Below, piece by piece: positions 61,576 to 64,000 of a stretch of 64,000 nt of DNA. Within the stretch, counting starts at the first letter, position 1; every line of letters begins with the position of its first letter. The notes below the pieces were generated by a model that was not told the origin of the DNA, searched no databases, and saw nothing but the letters and a program-made list of their open reading frames with translations. A program made the position numbers and the translations under genes. Origin of the DNA: Actinomyces massiliensis 4401292 (GTDB lineage Bacteria; Actinomycetota; Actinomycetes; Actinomycetales; Actinomycetaceae); contig NZ_JH711481.1 in assembly GCF_000269805.1 (NCBI RefSeq), positions 285,497-349,496 on the forward strand, given 5' to 3'.

Positions 61576-62208
61576 ATGAACAGCCGTCTTGTCGCCGCCG
61601 TCGGAGCCGCTGCGCTCGCCGCCTCCCTCGCGGCCTGCTCCACGAGCACGCCCACGGACCCCTCCTCAACGGCCGCGGACTCCGGAGCCACCGCGACGAA
61701 CGCGAGCCCCGTTGAGCCGACGTCCGTCCCCACCGCCGACTACACCGCCCCGGACGGCAACCAGGTCGCACCGCTTGTGAAGGCCACCTACATTCCCGAG
61801 GGCCACTCGCTCGCGGACAACGCGGCCACCGACCGGCTGGCATTCGTGTCCGCCAACCTCGAGCAACTCGACAGCGTGGATTCGGCCAGCGGCTACGTGA
61901 TCCAGCTGAAGAACGAGCCCACCACCGTCGATGACGTCATCCAGAGCGACGCCGCCACCGTCAGCCTGGACCCGACCGGCTTCACCCATGCGGGGGACGT
62001 GACCATCGACGGCGAACGCGGCCAGGCCTTCCAGGGCGGAGGCGCCTCCCCCGACGGCAGCGCCCACCTGGCCGAGCGGGGCGCCGTCGTCACTCACAAC
62101 GGGAAGACATTCGTCATCACGGCCAAGGTGCTCAGCAAGTCCAGTCAGCCCACCCTGAGCGAGGACGACTTCAACGCCTTCCTCGCGGGCATCGTCTGGA
62201 CCGGCTGA
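61576..62208 (+). CDS. Hypothetical lipoprotein
   Basis: 210 residues. Signal peptide LVAAVGAAALAASLAAC with lipobox SLAAC, then a Thr/Ser/Pro-rich linker (about 22-60), so the protein is tethered outside the membrane. The folded part (about 65-210) has VAPLVKATYIPEGHSLADN, GYVIQLKNEPTTVDDVI and GERGQAFQGGGASPDGSAH, ending with VITAKVLSKSSQP. It resembles outer-surface lipoproteins of unknown function. GAGGAAACG precedes the ATG. It is followed by a convergent guaB1 gene. Confidence 0.8.
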   Translation: MNSRLVAAVGAAALAASLAACSTSTPTDPSSTAADSGATATNASPVEPTSVPTADYTAPDGNQVAPLVKATYIPEGHSLADNAATDRLAFVSANLEQLDSVDSASGYVIQLKNEPTTVDDVIQSDAATVSLDPTGFTHAGDVTIDGERGQAFQGGGASPDGSAHLAERGAVVTHNGKTFVITAKVLSKSSQPTLSEDDFNAFLAGIVWTG

Positions 62209-62363
62209 CCCCGGGCCGAGCCTGGACCGGGCCTGGGCCGGGCCTCAGTCTGAGCCCGGGCCCAGCCCTGTGCGGTACCGGTGAGGCGAGCCGGGCTCGG
62301 TCGGCCGCGCTGGGCGGCCCGCCTCACAGAGCTCGGCCCACCGCACCGGGCAGACCGCCGGGC

Positions 62364-63821
<1,458 letters not shown>

Positions 63822-63860
63822 CTGGCGGCCCACAGGGTTGGGAAGCAGCGTGTCTATCGC

Positions 63861-63970
63861 CGAGATCGGTCGTACTCCGCGTCGAGATCGGTCCACTTCC
63901 GCCTCGAGATCGGTCGTAACCCGTGTCGAGATCGGTCCGGTTCCGCACCGAGATCGGTGGTACTACCGGT
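63861..63970. repeat. 22-bp tandem repeat array (5 units)
   Basis: CGAGATCGGT at 63861, 63883, 63905, 63927 and 63949, upstream of guaB1. With the array at 28785 it is the longest in the window. Confidence 0.92.
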
Positions 63971-64000
63971 GCGAGGTTGTGGTGTGTCAGCACATCTGAG

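Overview
The window is a high-GC actinobacterial chromosome segment, most likely from Actinomyces or a close relative in the Actinomycetaceae (inference). The basis is strong G/C third-position bias, a guaB1-type IMP dehydrogenase relative, a VapB-like/LytR_C gene pair, a DtxR/IdeR-type iron box, and at least fourteen genes whose start codon lies 6-7 bases after a TANNNT -10 box, the layout of leaderless mRNAs.

Layout. 1-4841: tail of an SDR epimerase, a small unknown gene, then dnaX-recR on the minus strand. 4850-6700: gene-poor, with a tRNA-Ser(GGA). 6705-12107: one very large 2-hydroxyacyl-CoA dehydratase activase/dehydratase fusion, divergent from a TetR gene. 13494-20360: VapB-like and LytR_C proteins, a uracil permease, and a purine/NAD-flavoured group holding two class-I glutamine amidotransferase paralogues (one without its catalytic Cys and His), a sirtuin and a PNP-fold protein with altered active-site motifs. 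20521-24160: small membrane-protein/XRE clusters, low-complexity DNA and a broken copy of the 5' end of hrpB. 24160-28124: compositionally distinct DNA that looks acquired, with a ruined class II DAHP synthase, a GST-like protein lacking its Cys, an MFS pump and a double-MarR regulator. 28964-31753: intact hrpB. 31859-37264: arginine deiminase (ADI) region with a stand-alone ArgR effector domain, arcD, arcA, arcB, a truncated arcC and full-length argR. 37600-42210: tRNA-Ser(CGA) with a duplicated 3' end, and an IetA/IetS-like AAA ATPase plus subtilisin pair, a known anti-phage defence architecture. 42261-51443: tadA, a BCCT transporter, an MFS pump with a divergent TetR, upp, and a siderophore ABC operon behind an iron box. 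51499-56764: lower-GC, decayed accessory DNA with lipoproteins, a degenerate IS1380 transposase and a PQQ-like protein plus a ruined paralogue. 56885-59882: a possible leader peptide and two PLP enzymes of sulfur amino-acid metabolism. 60506-63809: a membrane protein, a lipoprotein and guaB1.

Two repeat families recur between genes. One is a strictly 22-bp tandem motif with core CGAGATCGGTC (nine arrays, about 31 units). The other is a 67-73 bp near-perfect palindrome (six copies) usually lying just after a stop codon. Neither is explained by the genes.

Pseudogenes and catalytically altered paralogues are frequent: arcC, DAHP synthase, hrpB fragment, IS1380, PQQ paralogue, amidotransferase, GST-like and PNP-like. 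The accessory parts have therefore been reshaped by transfer and decay. All family assignments come from reading motifs; no database search was run.
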